Shown piece by piece: positions 27,959-36,795 of a DNA stretch of 64,000 bases. The notes below the pieces were generated by a model. It was not told where the DNA came from. It saw nothing but the letters and a program-made list of their open reading frames with translations, and ran no database searches. The translations under genes were made by a program, and so were the position numbers. This DNA comes from Flagellimonas profundi (lineage in GTDB: Bacteria; Bacteroidota; Bacteroidia; Flavobacteriales; Flavobacteriaceae), in assembly GCF_017313275.1 (NCBI RefSeq), contig NZ_JAFLNM010000005.1:62001-126000 (forward strand). The letters are read 5' to 3'. How positions within the stretch are numbered: the stretch's first letter is position 1; the number at the start of each line of letters is the position of its first letter.

Positions 27959-28735
27959 CTAAGCTCCAGGTTTTAGAACGACCTTAAACTGGGCGGAATC
28001 CTTCAACATTTGAAATCCTTGGTGAAGATTGACTTGCTCAACGGCATAGGGATAAAACGAAATGGGTTCTATACATACCATGTTCCTCACCTCTGTCCAA
28101 CACATAAAATTTCCAAAACCTTCGGTCTCGATGGTGATTTCCTTCTCGTCCTTTAGTGTGATGGAGGTACAATCGGCCACCTGCAATGCTCGACTCCCAA
28201 CGGCCAACACCTCATCCAGTGAAATCTCTTTGCCCTTTGCCAAAATTACCGGTGATTTTGAATGCAGTTTAAATGCAGGATGATACCCCAACATAAAGGG
28301 CATCCCTTCTTCTCCTGAAATTTTAAAATGAACCTCAAGACTATCATCCTTCAACAAAAAGGATTTCTCAAACCTAAAATCGTAGGGCCAAGACAATGCC
28401 TCTTCCGTTGATTTTTCAGGAAATTTTGAATTGGAAACCTCGCTTCCCGATTCATATTCCTTGGCGAAGACAGCAGAAGTATCTGTTTGATGTTCCAATA
28501 TATAATCCATTTGGCGTAGATGTCCATGTTGGTCTTGGACCGCTTCGCCTTTGGGTGTTTTTACACGAAAATCAGCCTCGTTGACCGGCCCTATTATGGG
28601 AAACATTTCAGTATCGGCACTGCTCCATCCCGGACTTCCCTTTTGATGTATGAACTGGTATCCGTTTACTTCATAACCCACCAACTCTCCAGCATCAATC
28701 TTCACTGTGGTGTTATTTCTTTTAAGTTTCACCAT
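27959..28735 (-). CDS. Aldose 1-epimerase (mutarotase) family protein
   Basis: 258 aa galactose-mutarotase-like beta-sandwich, shorter LacX/YeaD-like subtype. Visible family features include an N-terminal VGYEVNGYQFIHQKG segment, PIIGPVN, a catalytic-type histidine in DQHGHLRQMDY, and LGYHPAFKL. It interconverts anomers of a free sugar in the cytoplasm. Its start codon overlaps the stop of the upstream M20 peptidase gene (TAATG), so the two are translationally coupled. Which sugar it acts on is unknown; released L-arabinose is a possibility given the locus nearby. Confidence 0.85.
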   Translation of the reverse strand: MVKLKRNNTTVKIDAGELVGYEVNGYQFIHQKGSPGWSSADTEMFPIIGPVNEADFRVKTPKGEAVQDQHGHLRQMDYILEHQTDTSAVFAKEYESGSEVSNSKFPEKSTEEALSWPYDFRFEKSFLLKDDSLEVHFKISGEEGMPFMLGYHPAFKLHSKSPVILAKGKEISLDEVLAVGSRALQVADCTSITLKDEKEITIETEGFGNFMCWTEVRNMVCIEPISFYPYAVEQVNLHQGFQMLKDSAQFKVVLKPGA

Positions 28736-30033
28736 TATTTTGTGTTTATTAATCGGTAGATCAAAATGGCAGTACGCTTGGTCAACGCTTCAATCGTATT
28801 TAGGTTAACGGTCTCTTGTGGGGTGTGGGCATTGGAACCCATGGTACCCAATCCGTCCAACCCATCCACATATTTGGCCACAAAGGAAACATCGGCAGCA
28901 CCCCTTCTTCCTGGGTCATAGGCCAACACTTCTCCCTGCTTCAAATCCAGACTAACCTTGTTCAATGTGCTCAATAATTCAAGGTTGCCATCAGTTGGTT
29001 GCATAGCCGGATAACTATCGGTAAAACTTACGGATGCTGAAGTTTTAGGCAAGTTGTTCGCCACGATTTCCCTCATTTTTGCCCTGGCACGTTCTTTCTG
29101 TTCCTCGGATATAAATCTGAGTCCGCCTTTTACTATGGCCTTTTGGGCAACTACATTGGTTTTTCCAAAGGCATCACCCTTACTGGTCAATTCATCGTAA
29201 TTGACAAAAGTTCCACCAAGTAAAACACCTGGGTTAAAGGTCAACAGGTCTTCGCCCTTGACATCTGTATAAAATTGATGAAGGATTCGGGACATTTCGA
29301 ATATGGCCCCGGCACCTGTACCTTCGCTAAAAATTCCAGAGGAATGGGCTCGTTTCCCTTCCACTTCCACGGTCCAACCTGAAGCACCTCTCCTAGCCAC
29401 TGTGGCATAATTAAAACCCGTGGAAGTTTCAAAACCAAGGGCAACATCGCTTCGCTTGGCTGCATCTATCAAATCTTTTCTACTAATGGACAAAGGGTCG
29501 CCTGTGCTCTCTTCGTCCCCAGTAAATGCCACAATGATCTGTGCATCATCCAACAAACCGTTATCGGAAAGTGCTTTTAAGGCATATAGCACAATTACAT
29601 CTCCACCTTTCATATCGTTGCCCCCTGGGGCGTGGGCAATGCTATCGTTCACCATTTCAAAAGTCTGGAAAGGACTGTCCTCTTCAAAAACAGTGTCCAA
29701 ATGTCCAATAAGCAACAGCTTTTTTCCCTTTGAACCCGAGGTTTCCGCAAATAAGTGACCAGAACGGTTCATATCGGCCGGCATTTCTATCCAAGTAGTT
29801 TCAAAACCGATATCATCAAAGGCATCCTTAAATACCATCCCTACTTTTTTCACGCCTTCCGCATTAAGGGTTCCGCTGTTGATATTGACCACTTTTTCAA
29901 GAAAGTCAATGGCTTCAGCATTGTTTTTTTCAATGGTGGAAACAATCTTTTTTTCAGCCCTGGAAAGTTTTTGTGCTGATAAAGAAACGGTTACAACTAA
30001 CGCAAATAAAGTTGGATAAAATTTAATTTTCAT
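28735..30033 (-). CDS. M20-family metallopeptidase, exported (carboxypeptidase G2-like)
   Basis: 432 aa with an N-terminal signal peptide (cleavage near SLSAQ). Zinc ligands of the M20/M28 fold are visible: His111 and Asp113 in LLIGHLDTVF, the bridging Asp in GGNDMKGG, Glu-Glu in GDEESTGDP, and the C-terminal histidine in GSNAHTPQETV. A dimerisation-type lid lies in the middle (about 210-330). It would remove C-terminal residues from small peptides or hydrolyse an N-acyl amino acid in the periplasm. Coupled to the aldose epimerase gene; it could contribute to peptide use but is not obviously part of the hydroxyproline operon. Confidence 0.87.
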   Translation of the reverse strand: MKIKFYPTLFALVVTVSLSAQKLSRAEKKIVSTIEKNNAEAIDFLEKVVNINSGTLNAEGVKKVGMVFKDAFDDIGFETTWIEMPADMNRSGHLFAETSGSKGKKLLLIGHLDTVFEEDSPFQTFEMVNDSIAHAPGGNDMKGGDVIVLYALKALSDNGLLDDAQIIVAFTGDEESTGDPLSISRKDLIDAAKRSDVALGFETSTGFNYATVARRGASGWTVEVEGKRAHSSGIFSEGTGAGAIFEMSRILHQFYTDVKGEDLLTFNPGVLLGGTFVNYDELTSKGDAFGKTNVVAQKAIVKGGLRFISEEQKERARAKMREIVANNLPKTSASVSFTDSYPAMQPTDGNLELLSTLNKVSLDLKQGEVLAYDPGRRGAADVSFVAKYVDGLDGLGTMGSNAHTPQETVNLNTIEALTKRTAILIYRLINTK

Positions 30034-30056
30034 GGTGGGTTATTTTGCTCGACAAG

Positions 30057-30076
30057 TTATCAATTTAGATTGATAA
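30057..30076. promoter_or_regulatory. Perfect 8-bp palindrome upstream of the M20 gene
   Basis: TTATCAAT, TTAG, ATTGATAA: exact inverted repeat between the LolE-like stop and the M20 start. No U-run follows on the minus strand, so an operator for the M20-epimerase pair is more likely than a terminator. Confidence 0.4.
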
Positions 30077-30098
30077 AGCCCACTCAACAGCATATCTT

Positions 30099-31340
30099 CT
30101 ACTCGAACTGAATGGCTTTTACGGGCGTGATTTTAGTGATGATGTATGATGGAATCAAAAGCATCAACAAACAAAGCAACATCACCCCTATATTCAATAG
30201 TAAGACGGTTTGCAAGTCCATATGCACGGGAATGTAGTCGATATAGTATTCCTCGGGGTTTGGGAATTTGAACATTCGGTACTTATTCTGAAGAAAGATA
30301 AGCCCCAAACCAATCAAGTTACCCCAAAAAAGTCCGATGGCGATCAAATAAGCCGCATTGTACAAAAATACTTTTCGGATGCTCCAGTTGGCAGATCCCA
30401 ACGCTTTTAAAATCCCGATCATTTGGGTCCGCTCCAAAATAAGGACCAGCAAAGCGGTTATCATATTAATGCCTCCTACAATGATCATGATACCTATGAT
30501 CAGGGCGATATTAAAATCAAAAAGACCGATCCATTCAAAAATGCGGAAGTATTTACTCTTGATGTTCTGCGTATCCAAGTTGGAGAGCGTTTTATTGTAT
30601 ATCTCATTACTCTTCTCTTCCAATTGGTCAAAGTCATCTATAAAAACCTCGAAGTTTCCAATTTGATTTTCCTCCCATCTGTTCATCAATTGGATATGGC
30701 GAATATCCACAAACACGTAGGTTTCATCAAACTCCTCAAAACCGCTGTCATAAATACCAACTATTTCGAACCTACGATTGTTCGGTGGCTTGGACGCATC
30801 ACCATCACGAAGAAAAAAGGAAAAAAAACTATCGCCGACTTTTAACTGCAACCTATTGGCCATTAAACTGGATATGAGCACTTCCTCATTGAGGTCTCCA
30901 CTATAATCGGGTATCCTCCCATCGACCAGATACTCTTCAAAAGTGCTCCAATCGTAATCGGTTCCCACTCCCTTGGCCAACATCCCCTCAAACGTATCGG
31001 CTGTTCGGATAATTCCACCTTTGGTGGCTACCGCCTGAACGTGTCTTATACCTTCCACATCTTTGAATTCAGGATAAAAATCCTGATCAAGGATAATCGG
31101 CATCAGGGAAACCTCGGAGTTATTGTTATCGAAACTGGAAATTTGAATATGGCCGTTAAAGGCTGCGACCTTTTCGCGTATCTTATTTTTTAGGCCAATA
31201 CCTGTGGCAATGGCAATGAGCATCATTACCACCCCAATGGCGATAGCGGCAATGGCAATTTTTATTATCGGGGCGGAAATACTAATTTTATGTTCCTTCC
31301 CTGTAACAAGGCGTTTGGCAATAAATAATTCTAAATTCAA
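30099..31340 (-). CDS. ABC transporter permease of the LolC/LolE (FtsX/MacB) family
   Basis: 413 aa. One N-terminal transmembrane helix (about 28-48, IKIAIAAIAIGVVMMLIAIA), a periplasmic MacB-like domain (about 50-260) and three C-terminal helices (about 270-295, 320-345, 375-400) give the LolE topology. ISAPIIKIAIAAIAIG is characteristic. It would extract lipoproteins from the inner membrane for transport outward, with a LolD-type ATPase encoded elsewhere. The start codon is TTG at 31340, aligned with the usual family N-terminus (NLELFIAKRL). It lies only 3 bp from the divergent NamZ-like start. Confidence 0.87.
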   Translation of the reverse strand: MNLELFIAKRLVTGKEHKISISAPIIKIAIAAIAIGVVMMLIAIATGIGLKNKIREKVAAFNGHIQISSFDNNNSEVSLMPIILDQDFYPEFKDVEGIRHVQAVATKGGIIRTADTFEGMLAKGVGTDYDWSTFEEYLVDGRIPDYSGDLNEEVLISSLMANRLQLKVGDSFFSFFLRDGDASKPPNNRRFEIVGIYDSGFEEFDETYVFVDIRHIQLMNRWEENQIGNFEVFIDDFDQLEEKSNEIYNKTLSNLDTQNIKSKYFRIFEWIGLFDFNIALIIGIMIIVGGINMITALLVLILERTQMIGILKALGSANWSIRKVFLYNAAYLIAIGLFWGNLIGLGLIFLQNKYRMFKFPNPEEYYIDYIPVHMDLQTVLLLNIGVMLLCLLMLLIPSYIITKITPVKAIQFE

Positions 31341-31343
31341 CGA

Positions 31344-32567
31344 ATGCCCATTTTATCTAGATTCAAAAGTACAGTTTTATTGTTGTTTTTGGTGTTTTCC
31401 GCATGCAAGGGACAACAAAAAGAAATCATTTCCGCTTCAGATGCCAAAACCGAAGTGTTCGCACCCATAAAAGTGGCAGCCAACCGAACCGAGGTTTACC
31501 TTCCTTTACTTCAAGGTAAAAAGGTGGGTATAGTGGCCAACCCAACAAGTGTCATTTTTAAAGGAAAAGGCCACACTCATTTGGTGGATTCTTTGCTCTC
31601 CCTGGGTGTGGATATAAAAAAGGTTTTTGCTCCTGAACACGGTTTTCGAGGTAAGGCAGATGCAGGGGAACACGTAAAAGATGGGGTGGATACCCAAACA
31701 GGGCTGCCCATTATTTCACTCTACGGTAAAAACCGAAAACCATCCCAAGAGCAACTGAGCGGCTTGGATGTGGTTGTTTTTGACATTCAAGATGTTGGGG
31801 TCAGGTTTTACACCTTTATTGCTTCCTTACAATTGGTGATGGAGGCCTGCGCCGAAAACAATACGCCTATAATGGTTTTGGACAGACCCAATCCCAATGG
31901 ACATTATGTGGACGGACCCACCATGATGAAAGAACATACAAGCTATTTGGGAATGAACACGATTCCCTTAGTGTATGGGATGACCATCGGCGAATACGCC
32001 CAAATGTTGAACGGTGAAGGATGGCTGGAAAATGGAAATAAAGCTGATTTAACCGTAATTGAACTGGAGAACTACACCCACGATTCAGAATATCACCTGC
32101 CTATTCGACCTTCACCCAATCTGCCCAATGATACATCGATTACACTTTACCCAAGTCTCGGATTATTCGAGGGCACCAATGTAAATGCCGGCCGCGGCAC
32201 CGAATTCCAGTTTCAACGGTACGGTGCCTCTTTTATGGATAGCACCACCTATGATTTCAGTTATGTTCCCGAGCCCAACTTCGGTTCCAAATACCCAAAA
32301 GAAGAGGGCAAAATCTGCTATGGCCGAGACTTGTCCAAAACTCCAAGAATGAACGAAGTAACCATGGAATGGATCATTGATGCTTACAATAATACTTTGG
32401 ACAAGTCCAAATTCTTTTTAACCAGCGGATTCACCAAACATGCGGGTACTCCCCTACTTCAAAAACAGATTGAGGAAGGTTTATCGAACGAAGAAATCAA
32501 GGCAACTTGGCAAAATGATCTGGAAAGCTTCAAAAAAATCAGGCAGAAGTATTTAATTTACAATTGA
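31344..32567 (+). CDS. namZ: DUF1343 lipoprotein, NamZ-like exo-beta-N-acetylmuramidase
   Basis: 407 aa. A lipoprotein signal with lipobox FSAC precedes the domain. The conserved start of the DUF1343/YbbC family is present (KKVGIVANPTSVI), then APEHGFRG, DIQDVGVRFYTFI, DRPNPNG and RPSPNLPND. Family members cut terminal MurNAc from peptidoglycan fragments in wall recycling. Length is normal. ATG at 31344 is nearly back-to-back with the LolE-like start, so its promoter must lie inside the coding region of that gene. The function is inferred from the family. Confidence 0.85.
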   Translation: MPILSRFKSTVLLLFLVFSACKGQQKEIISASDAKTEVFAPIKVAANRTEVYLPLLQGKKVGIVANPTSVIFKGKGHTHLVDSLLSLGVDIKKVFAPEHGFRGKADAGEHVKDGVDTQTGLPIISLYGKNRKPSQEQLSGLDVVVFDIQDVGVRFYTFIASLQLVMEACAENNTPIMVLDRPNPNGHYVDGPTMMKEHTSYLGMNTIPLVYGMTIGEYAQMLNGEGWLENGNKADLTVIELENYTHDSEYHLPIRPSPNLPNDTSITLYPSLGLFEGTNVNAGRGTEFQFQRYGASFMDSTTYDFSYVPEPNFGSKYPKEEGKICYGRDLSKTPRMNEVTMEWIIDAYNNTLDKSKFFLTSGFTKHAGTPLLQKQIEEGLSNEEIKATWQNDLESFKKIRQKYLIYN

Positions 32568-32576
32568 TACATAGCT

Positions 32577-33118
32577 TGACACGAATTCCACGAATTGATC
32601 TGAACATTCTTTCTTTGTCATTCTGAGCAGAACGGAGAATCTCGTCACCCTGAACTCGTTTCAGGATCTAACTTTTATGGATTCCGTGTAAGGCACAGAA
32701 TGACAGGGGATATGATGGATATAAATTTTAGAAAAACTGAACATTGCTCTTTGTCATTCTGAGCATCGCGAAGAATCTCACCGACCTGAATTCGTTTCAG
32801 GACCCCACTTTTATGGATTCCGTGTCAGGCACACAATGACAGGGGATGTGATGGATGTAAATTTCAGAAAAACCGAACATTTAACTTTGTCATTCTGAGC
32901 AGCGTGAAGAATCTCACCAACCTCAACTCGTTTCAAGACCCCACTTTTATGGATTCTGTGTCAGGCACGGAATGACAGGGGATGTGATGGATACAAATTT
33001 TATAAAGTCCGAACATTGCTCTTTGTCATTCTGAGTGTAGCGAAGAATCTTTCGTTTTTTGGACTTTAGGTTTTTCCTTTCTCTCGAAGAAGCGATTCTT
33101 CAGTCGTTTCTCAATTAA
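32577..33118. repeat. Three-and-a-bit tandem copies of a 136-bp palindromic repeat
   Basis: TTTGTCATTCTGAG recurs at 32614, 32750, 32886 and 33022, an exact 136-bp period. Each full copy ends with a GGCACNNAATGACAGGGGAT box (first at 32692), so copy ends are inverted repeats (TGTCATTCTG with CAGAATGACA) able to form a long hairpin. Copies diverge by a few per cent. The first copy is preceded by ACGAATTCCACGAATT, also found inverted near other copies of this family at 54.3 and 57.66 kb. The stretch holds no gene. Confidence 0.85.
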
Positions 33119-33147
33119 TGCTTTTGCACCACATATCCGAAGAAATT

Positions 33148-33978
33148 TTACCCCTGGGTTGTAGGTCTTCGATATTTATGAAAAGGTTGTTTCAGCAAGC
33201 CTTTGATGCTGCTGTTTTCCTTTTCGTCGGGAAAGGTATCTACCCCATACACAATATTTTTAGGATCCATGGACATGTATGTGCCGAACAATCTGTCCCA
33301 AATAGAGAAAATATTTCCATAGTTGGAATCGGTATAAGGCAATTGATAATGATGGTGTACTTTGTGCATATCGGGACTTACAATGAACCAGCTGATGGCA
33401 TTGTCCACTTTTTTGGGCAAGCGAATGTTGGCGTGATTGAATTGTGAGAACACGACGGACAAACTTTGGTACAACATAATGATGCCGATGGGCGCTCCAA
33501 CAATAACAACACCCGCCAACGTAAATGCATACCTGATCAAACTTTCCAAAGGATGATGACGATTGGCCGTAGTCGTGTCCACATTATGATCGGAATGGTG
33601 CACTAAATGAACCATCCACAATGGTTTTACCTTGTGCTCTACCCAATGCGCCGCATAAGCCCCTATCAAATCCAAGAGCATTACGCCAAGAACCACGTAA
33701 AGCCATAACGGCATTTCTGGCAGCCAGTTAATAATCCCGAATTGATTCTCAACAGCCCAATCCGACGATTTTAGCAACAAAAACGCGAGCGGAAAATTCA
33801 CAATAATGGTAGTCAGTGTAAAAAAGAAGTTGGGAACGGAGTGCCGCCATTTCTTATAGGGTACATTGAACAGGGGCACCATCCCTTCCAAAATCCAGAA
33901 AAAAGTGATTCCCCCCACCAAAATTAGGCTACGGTGCCATGAAGGGATAGTCTCGAAATATGAAATAATCTGTTCCAT
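33148..33978 (-). CDS. Sterol desaturase/fatty acid hydroxylase-family membrane protein
   Basis: 276 aa integral membrane di-iron enzyme. Several hydrophobic helices carry the three histidine boxes: HWVEH (about residue 125), HLVHHSDHNVD (about 136-146) and HKVHHHYQLP (about 215). The fold hydroxylates or desaturates a lipid substrate using O2. Relatives in flavobacteria act on carotenoids, sterol-like lipids or fatty acids; this one cannot be assigned. It lies 21 bp downstream of the YkgJ-like gene (33978 to 34000) on the same strand, so the two may be co-transcribed. Confidence 0.88.
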   Translation of the reverse strand: MEQIISYFETIPSWHRSLILVGGITFFWILEGMVPLFNVPYKKWRHSVPNFFFTLTTIIVNFPLAFLLLKSSDWAVENQFGIINWLPEMPLWLYVVLGVMLLDLIGAYAAHWVEHKVKPLWMVHLVHHSDHNVDTTTANRHHPLESLIRYAFTLAGVVIVGAPIGIIMLYQSLSVVFSQFNHANIRLPKKVDNAISWFIVSPDMHKVHHHYQLPYTDSNYGNIFSIWDRLFGTYMSMDPKNIVYGVDTFPDEKENSSIKGLLKQPFHKYRRPTTQG

Positions 33979-33999
33979 CCCTTCAAATATAACAAATCA

Positions 34000-34494
34000 T
34001 TAAAATTTGATGTTTTTTTTCATCTCTTCTACAATATTGAATGCAGCAGGACAAATCGCAACGTTTTTCATGGTAAGGTTCGCTATCTGTTGAAACTTTT
34101 TTCGGTCGGTGTGCGGAAACTCCCGGCACGCTTTGGGCCGAACATCGTAAATGGAACAGTAATTTTCAGCTCCCAAAAAAGTACAGGGAACGCTTTGCAA
34201 CACATAATCGTTCTCCTCATCCACCTTTAAAAACTCATCAATAAATTGTGAGGGCTTCATCCTAAAATGTTTGGCAATCCGCTCAATATCGGCATTGGTG
34301 AACAATGGTCCCGTGGTTTTACAACAATTGGCACAGCTTAGGCAATCGGTTCGTTCAAACTCGGCCTCATGCAATTCCTGCATCGTATAATCCAAGTCCT
34401 TTGGCGGCCGCTTTTTCAGCTTGGTGAAGAATTTTTTGTTCTCGGAATGCTTCTCCCTGGCCTTTTGTGGTAAATCCCTGAGTATTTCATCCAT
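34000..34494 (-). CDS. YkgJ-family cysteine-cluster protein
   Basis: 164 aa from the ATG at 34494; a TTG 9 nt upstream is less likely. A cysteine-rich zinc or iron-binding cluster is visible: CLSCANCC near residue 50, then CTFLGAENYC and the family motif YDVRPKACREFPHTDR. The molecular function of YkgJ proteins is not established; a metal-binding or redox role is assumed. Soluble and without a signal peptide. Divergent from a methyltransferase gene. Confidence 0.85.
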   Translation of the reverse strand: MDEILRDLPQKAREKHSENKKFFTKLKKRPPKDLDYTMQELHEAEFERTDCLSCANCCKTTGPLFTNADIERIAKHFRMKPSQFIDEFLKVDEENDYVLQSVPCTFLGAENYCSIYDVRPKACREFPHTDRKKFQQIANLTMKNVAICPAAFNIVEEMKKNIKF

Positions 34495-34567
34495 AGTGCA
34501 CAAACTTATCCATTTTAAACCTTTCCAAGCAATTAAAGTCCCACCTTTGCAAAAACAAACTCTGGCT

Positions 34568-35278
34568 ATGGCAGATGTTTTTGGAATGGCCCTGCGCGAT
34601 TATCAAAATGGGGAGTATACAGAAGACATAAAAACCTACTCATCTTTGGATGAAGAAGATGTGATTCCCATTCCCTATTTGTTCCGGACATTTGATGAGA
34701 TGCCCAAAATTGAACAGAAAGCACTTCAGTTGGCGTATGGTAAAGTGTTGGATATTGGTGCTGGCGCAGGTAGCCATGCCCTTTATCTACAAAAGAAAGG
34801 ACTGGAGGTAACGGCTTTGGACAATTCTGAAGGTGCCATTGCCGTGTGCAAGCAGAGAGGTCTAAAATCCACGGTGCTCAGCAATATCATGAACTATTCG
34901 GGAGAAAAGTACGACACCCTACTTTTGCTCATGAATGGTATTGGGTTGGCCGGAAAGCTGAACAACTTAAGTCATTTTTTACAGCATTTGGCCTCATTAT
35001 TACGGCCTTATGGACAAATTTTGTTGGATTCCAGTGATATCATCTATATGTTTGAACAAGATGAAGATGGTGGATATTGGATTCCAAACAATGAAGCTTA
35101 TTATGGTGAAGTGGCCTTTACCATGGAATACAAAGGCAAAAAAAACAAACCATTTTATTGGGTTTATATAGATTTCAATACCTTGCAGAATGCCTGCGAA
35201 TCCAATGGATTCAATTGTGAGCTTGTAATTTCGGGAGATCATTACGACTATTTAGCAAAGCTTACGTTAAAGAAATAA
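34568..35278 (+). CDS. Class I SAM-dependent methyltransferase
   Basis: 236 aa from the ATG at 34568, which starts the conserved sequence (MADVFGMALRDYQNGEY); an in-frame upstream extension would run into the opposite gene. The SAM-binding glycine motif is VLDIGAGAGSHALYL (about residue 60), followed by LDNSEGAIAVC and the LLLMNGIGLAG post-motif. The substrate is unknown. No signal peptide or membrane helix. Confidence 0.87.
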   Translation: MADVFGMALRDYQNGEYTEDIKTYSSLDEEDVIPIPYLFRTFDEMPKIEQKALQLAYGKVLDIGAGAGSHALYLQKKGLEVTALDNSEGAIAVCKQRGLKSTVLSNIMNYSGEKYDTLLLLMNGIGLAGKLNNLSHFLQHLASLLRPYGQILLDSSDIIYMFEQDEDGGYWIPNNEAYYGEVAFTMEYKGKKNKPFYWVYIDFNTLQNACESNGFNCELVISGDHYDYLAKLTLKK

Positions 35279-35319
35279 TAGATTCCGATATAAAACGTTG
35301 TAGTACATATTCACTTGCT

Positions 35320-36120
35320 ATGAAAAAAATTGCTCTTTACACTCTTCTAAGTTTTGGACTGCTTTTAGGGTGCTCCAAAGATTCGGAAGTTACTTCTTCA
35401 TCCAATTCCGAAGCAAACCTTAAAGCTGGAAATCTCCTATCAACGGGTGCATCGGCTAGAGACCTCTTATCCAACGAGAATTTTGATAAGCTGGTAATCG
35501 AGATTGCCTATGTTGCTGGTTTTGAGCCCACTTTTGAGGCCATTGCCAACTTTGAGGATTTTTTACTCGAAAGAACGTATAAGCAAACTATCGAATTCAA
35601 GTATACTTCCCTGTCTACCCCTTCGGAAGAAACTCTTACATTGGAAGAGGTTGTTGACCTAGAATCAGAGAACAGGACCCAGTACAACAACGACAATACG
35701 TTGGCGGTCTATATTTATTTCGCAGATGCTCCCGCCGACACCGACAAAGACGACGAAGGACTCGTCACCTTGGGAGCGGTATATCGCAATACTTCTATGG
35801 TAATCTATGAATCTACTGTGGAGGAGATGGCAAACAGTAGCGAGACCGTTACCATTTCCGATGTTGAAACCGCTACATTATTTCATGAGTTTGGACATTT
35901 GTTCGGATTGGTCAATTTATCCACGGAATCGGTAAACGATCATGAGGATGTTGATGCTGAAAACCATTGCAATGTGGATGGTTGTCTAATGCGGGCCGAA
36001 TTGCAGTTTGGAGCCTCCCTTTTAAAGCAGATGGAAAAAAATGCCTCAAAGGGTCTAGCTTCTATTCCAGACTTTGATAGTGAGTGCTTGTTAGATCTTC
36101 AAAAATACGGGGGGCGTTAA
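35320..36120 (+). CDS. Metzincin-like membrane metalloprotease lipoprotein
   Basis: 266 aa. Lipobox LLGC with Cys18. A zinc-protease motif HEFGHLFGLVN spans residues 189-199 (His189, Glu190, His193); the third-ligand position has Asn, not the usual His or Asp. Further on, NHCNVDGCLMRAEL resembles a Met-turn region with two cysteines. Related flavobacterial proteins are annotated as membrane metalloproteases; substrates are unknown. Transcribed alone; it converges on queE with 10 bp between stops. Confidence 0.8.
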   Translation: MKKIALYTLLSFGLLLGCSKDSEVTSSSNSEANLKAGNLLSTGASARDLLSNENFDKLVIEIAYVAGFEPTFEAIANFEDFLLERTYKQTIEFKYTSLSTPSEETLTLEEVVDLESENRTQYNNDNTLAVYIYFADAPADTDKDDEGLVTLGAVYRNTSMVIYESTVEEMANSSETVTISDVETATLFHEFGHLFGLVNLSTESVNDHEDVDAENHCNVDGCLMRAELQFGASLLKQMEKNASKGLASIPDFDSECLLDLQKYGGR

Positions 36121-36130
36121 TCTATTTGGA

Positions 36131-36763
36131 TTAAGGAATATTCAAATACTTATGGGTCTGCAGGGAAACCTTCCATTTGGGATGTTTCATTACATAATCC
36201 ACTATTTGTGGCACCATTTTGTCGCGCACGCTCCATTCCGGTTGTAAATAAAGGATACAATCATCATTGACTTTGGCCGCTTGCTCCTCGGCAAAAATAA
36301 AATCGTGCTTATTGTAAACAATCACTTTAAGTTCGTGGGCCTTCCCATAAATATCTTCAACAGGAAGTTTATTCTTTTTGGGCGAAAGGCAAATCCAATC
36401 CCAAACCCCCGTTAAAGGGTAAGCGCCAGAGGTTTCAATATGAATTGTCATGCCTTTTTCCTTTAGGGCTTGGGTCAAAGGTCCCATGTCCCAAGTAAGT
36501 GGTTCACCTCCCGTAATCACAATGGTATCCGAATATTTTTCAGCATTGGCCACAATACTATCAATAGCCGTTGGGGGATGCGTTTCCGCATTCCAACTTT
36601 CTTTTACATCACACCAATGGCAGCCCACATCGCAACCACCGACCCTTATAAAATAAGCAGCGGTTCCTTTGTGGTAACCTTCCCCCTGAATGGTATAAAA
36701 TTCTTCCATAAGGGGCAGCATCAAGCCCTTTTCCACCAAATCCATTACATTTTCTTCTACCAT
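36131..36763 (-). CDS. queE: 7-carboxy-7-deazaguanine synthase (QueE)
   Basis: 210 aa from the ATG at 36763; the GTG at 36781 would add six residues. Radical SAM enzyme of queuosine synthesis converting 6-carboxytetrahydropterin to CDG. The CxxxCxxC cluster motif is CDVGCHWC, preceded by FYTIQGEGYHKG and followed by the GGEPLTW motif. Short length and SPKKNKLP are typical of QueE. Downstream of a secreted RidA gene on the same strand, 32 bp away. Confidence 0.93.
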   Translation of the reverse strand: MVEENVMDLVEKGLMLPLMEEFYTIQGEGYHKGTAAYFIRVGGCDVGCHWCDVKESWNAETHPPTAIDSIVANAEKYSDTIVITGGEPLTWDMGPLTQALKEKGMTIHIETSGAYPLTGVWDWICLSPKKNKLPVEDIYGKAHELKVIVYNKHDFIFAEEQAAKVNDDCILYLQPEWSVRDKMVPQIVDYVMKHPKWKVSLQTHKYLNIP

Positions 36764-36795
36764 GGTGCAAAGATAGTCCACTTCTATCGTTTCAC

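Noticed and set aside
32577..33118. Possible CRISPR array
   Set aside because: Repeat units are 136 bp, contiguous and palindromic, without unique spacers of constant length; no Cas genes nearby.
34421..34567. N-terminal extension of the methyltransferase by 49 residues
   Set aside because: It overlaps the opposite YkgJ gene and lacks conserved character; the ATG at 34568 starts the plausible domain.
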